Assembly: GCA_029207755.1 (NCBI GenBank)
Contig: JARCOQ010000012.1
Span: forward strand, 18,463,740-18,527,739
Reading direction: 5' to 3'
Origin: Chamaea fasciata
Taxonomy: Eukaryota > Chordata > Aves > Passeriformes > Sylviidae
DNA length: 64,000 nt
Shown here: in pieces, positions 62,801 to 64,000 of the stretch
How the letters are laid out: each line of letters starts with the position of its first letter
Numbering within the stretch: position 1 is the stretch's first letter
Position numbers and translations under genes: made by a program
Notes under the pieces: generated by a model
The model's input: only the letters and a program-made list of their open reading frames with translations
Databases searched by the model: none
Told to the model about the DNA's origin: nothing

Positions 62801-63000
62801 CCTCCATCTAGCGGCTGTGGGGCTGCGCGGGGCTGCCTCCAGCCCACAGTTAAAGGACAAGGGCAGCACGGGCAAAGGAAGAGCCGCGCAGCTGCCAGCT
62901 CTTCCCAGATGCCATCACCCGCCCCGATCGCTGACAGGGGCTGACAGCTCCTCTGCAGCTCCAGCCCGACCTTCTGCTTCTGCACGCTGACAGAAGACAT
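62801..63000. promoter_or_regulatory. GC-rich, CpG-containing patch with a CTCF-like motif
   Basis: A 200-bp patch with several CpGs stands out in AT-rich surroundings. At its left edge the minus strand reads CCGCTAGATGGAGG (62801-62814), which fits the core CTCF binding pattern (CCRCYAGRKGGCRS) at all but one position. No TATA box, transcript or known repeat was identified with it. It may be a regulatory element, or a fragment of an unrecognised repeat. Confidence 0.3.
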
Positions 63001-64000
63001 TCAAGTTTCCAAAAACTCCGGGGTCGTCATCGGCATCATTAAAAGTCCACAATTCTAGGAAGCCTGAATGTGATAACCTTTAAATATCAGCCGTGTCATG
63101 AGTTAATGGCATCGGATTGCGGCCAGTCTTGTAAAGGGTAATATTTAGAAATGCATCTGGTATTTACAAAGCCAAACACATTTGTGACTACGGAAACAAC
63201 CTCTGAAGATGAGGGTAGAGTACAACAATCACTCCCAACAACTGAATAGTGTTTTGCATGACAAATTATCAGTCGGTTTCCCAGTCTGCACACCACCTCC
63301 ACTACCAGAGTATCCAACCTGAATTCTGCAAGTGTCCTGAAACTTGTGTTTAATACTGATCTGTTGTGTTAAAGTTTTATATAGTAATTATCAATATTAC
63401 CACGTCACCTACAAAATACAATTTGATTTTTTGTTCTTTTGCCACCAATGTTTTTTGTAATGAATTCTGAATCTCTTTTCTGAGACTTTTTTATTCTCTG
63501 ACCCTTTAACAAGACTGTGACAAGATATAACTTCCATGACAGAACAAGTTTGTCACCTATTGCATTGCTTTTTTCAGACAGCAAACACTTGTAAAATTGA
63601 TTAAGATTTAATCTGCCGCGCTGAAAGAGCAAGACCCTTCTAATCCTCAACTGTACTTAAATTAAAATTCACACGGTATCTTATTTTTAAGCCAGTTTAA
63701 AATACTATTGGGGAAACAGTGAAAGTCAAAAATTTAAATTTAAAGTTGTAAACCCTCTAACTAAGTATTTTGGGTCAGCAATAAACACTCTGCAACTACA
63801 TATGCTCCTCTGTTGAAATACTCCATTGTAGTTCATATGCTGCTCTGATCCAAGTGACCTCAAAATGGGGATGACACATAGTTAAACAGTGACAAGAACC
63901 TATTTTTAATCTTACAGGCATAGACAGGATTTAATTCAGCTACCTTAAAAAGCAGGAAGTAATGGAGCACACCTGGGCTGTATGCAGGAAGTATTAACAG
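63001..64000. other. Non-coding stretch, no gene recognised
   Basis: AT-rich sequence to the window end. Nothing recognisable. Confidence 0.55.

Noticed and set aside
1..64000. CRISPR arrays, bacterial operons, phage or plasmid modules
   Set aside because: The DNA is vertebrate (CR1, MIR, ERV LTRs, spliced-type signals). None of the tandem arrays has the direct-repeat/unique-spacer pattern of a CRISPR.

Overview
The window looks like a bird nuclear chromosome, most probably a songbird. It is AT-rich and CpG-poor, and it carries CR1 LINE 3' ends plus several endogenous-retrovirus LTR families that I recognise from passerine and other neoavian genomes. A few degraded MIR-type SINEs are also present. 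No confident protein-coding gene, rRNA, tRNA or small RNA gene can be supported. The long open frames are chance frames, frames inside tandem repeats, or frames inside LTRs. The window is best read as intergenic sequence or the inside of very large introns.

Layout. 1-15309: non-coding sequence with one weak LTR-like block near 5000-5720. 15310-~15985: LTR on the minus strand. 16270-16350: hexamer microsatellite. 17451-17562 and 24371-24930: CR1 fragments. 28515-28822: compact solo LTR with a perfect 6-bp target duplication. 30898-31010: MIR. 32405-32695: CR1. 34419-35058: LTR whose terminus has been amplified into a 51-bp tandem array, followed by an 11-bp array at 35186-35230. 37601-37732 and 38971-39100: two diverged copies of one sequence. 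40150-40676: solo LTR. 44337-44407: 9-bp array, next to an unclassified repeat-like block (44591-45550). 46437-46523: CR1 tail. 48390-48505: MIR. 48591-49982: LTR of the same family as the one at 40150, split by a second, GC-rich LTR (48728-49544) with a 5-bp target duplication. 55776-57235: long LTR with an internal 40-bp minisatellite. 62112-62250: MIR. 62801-63000: small GC-rich patch with a CTCF-like motif.

Possible gene content is limited to three splice-bounded, exon-like segments: 55048-55125 (minus), 62429-62466 (plus) and, weakly, 23526-23593 (minus). None could be assigned to a known protein. No retroviral gag, pol or env reading frame was seen, so all LTRs appear to be solo or fragmentary. 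The most interesting material is structural: a nested solo LTR, an LTR end turned into a minisatellite, a DR5-spaced array of nuclear-receptor-like half sites, and a local duplication of an old element.
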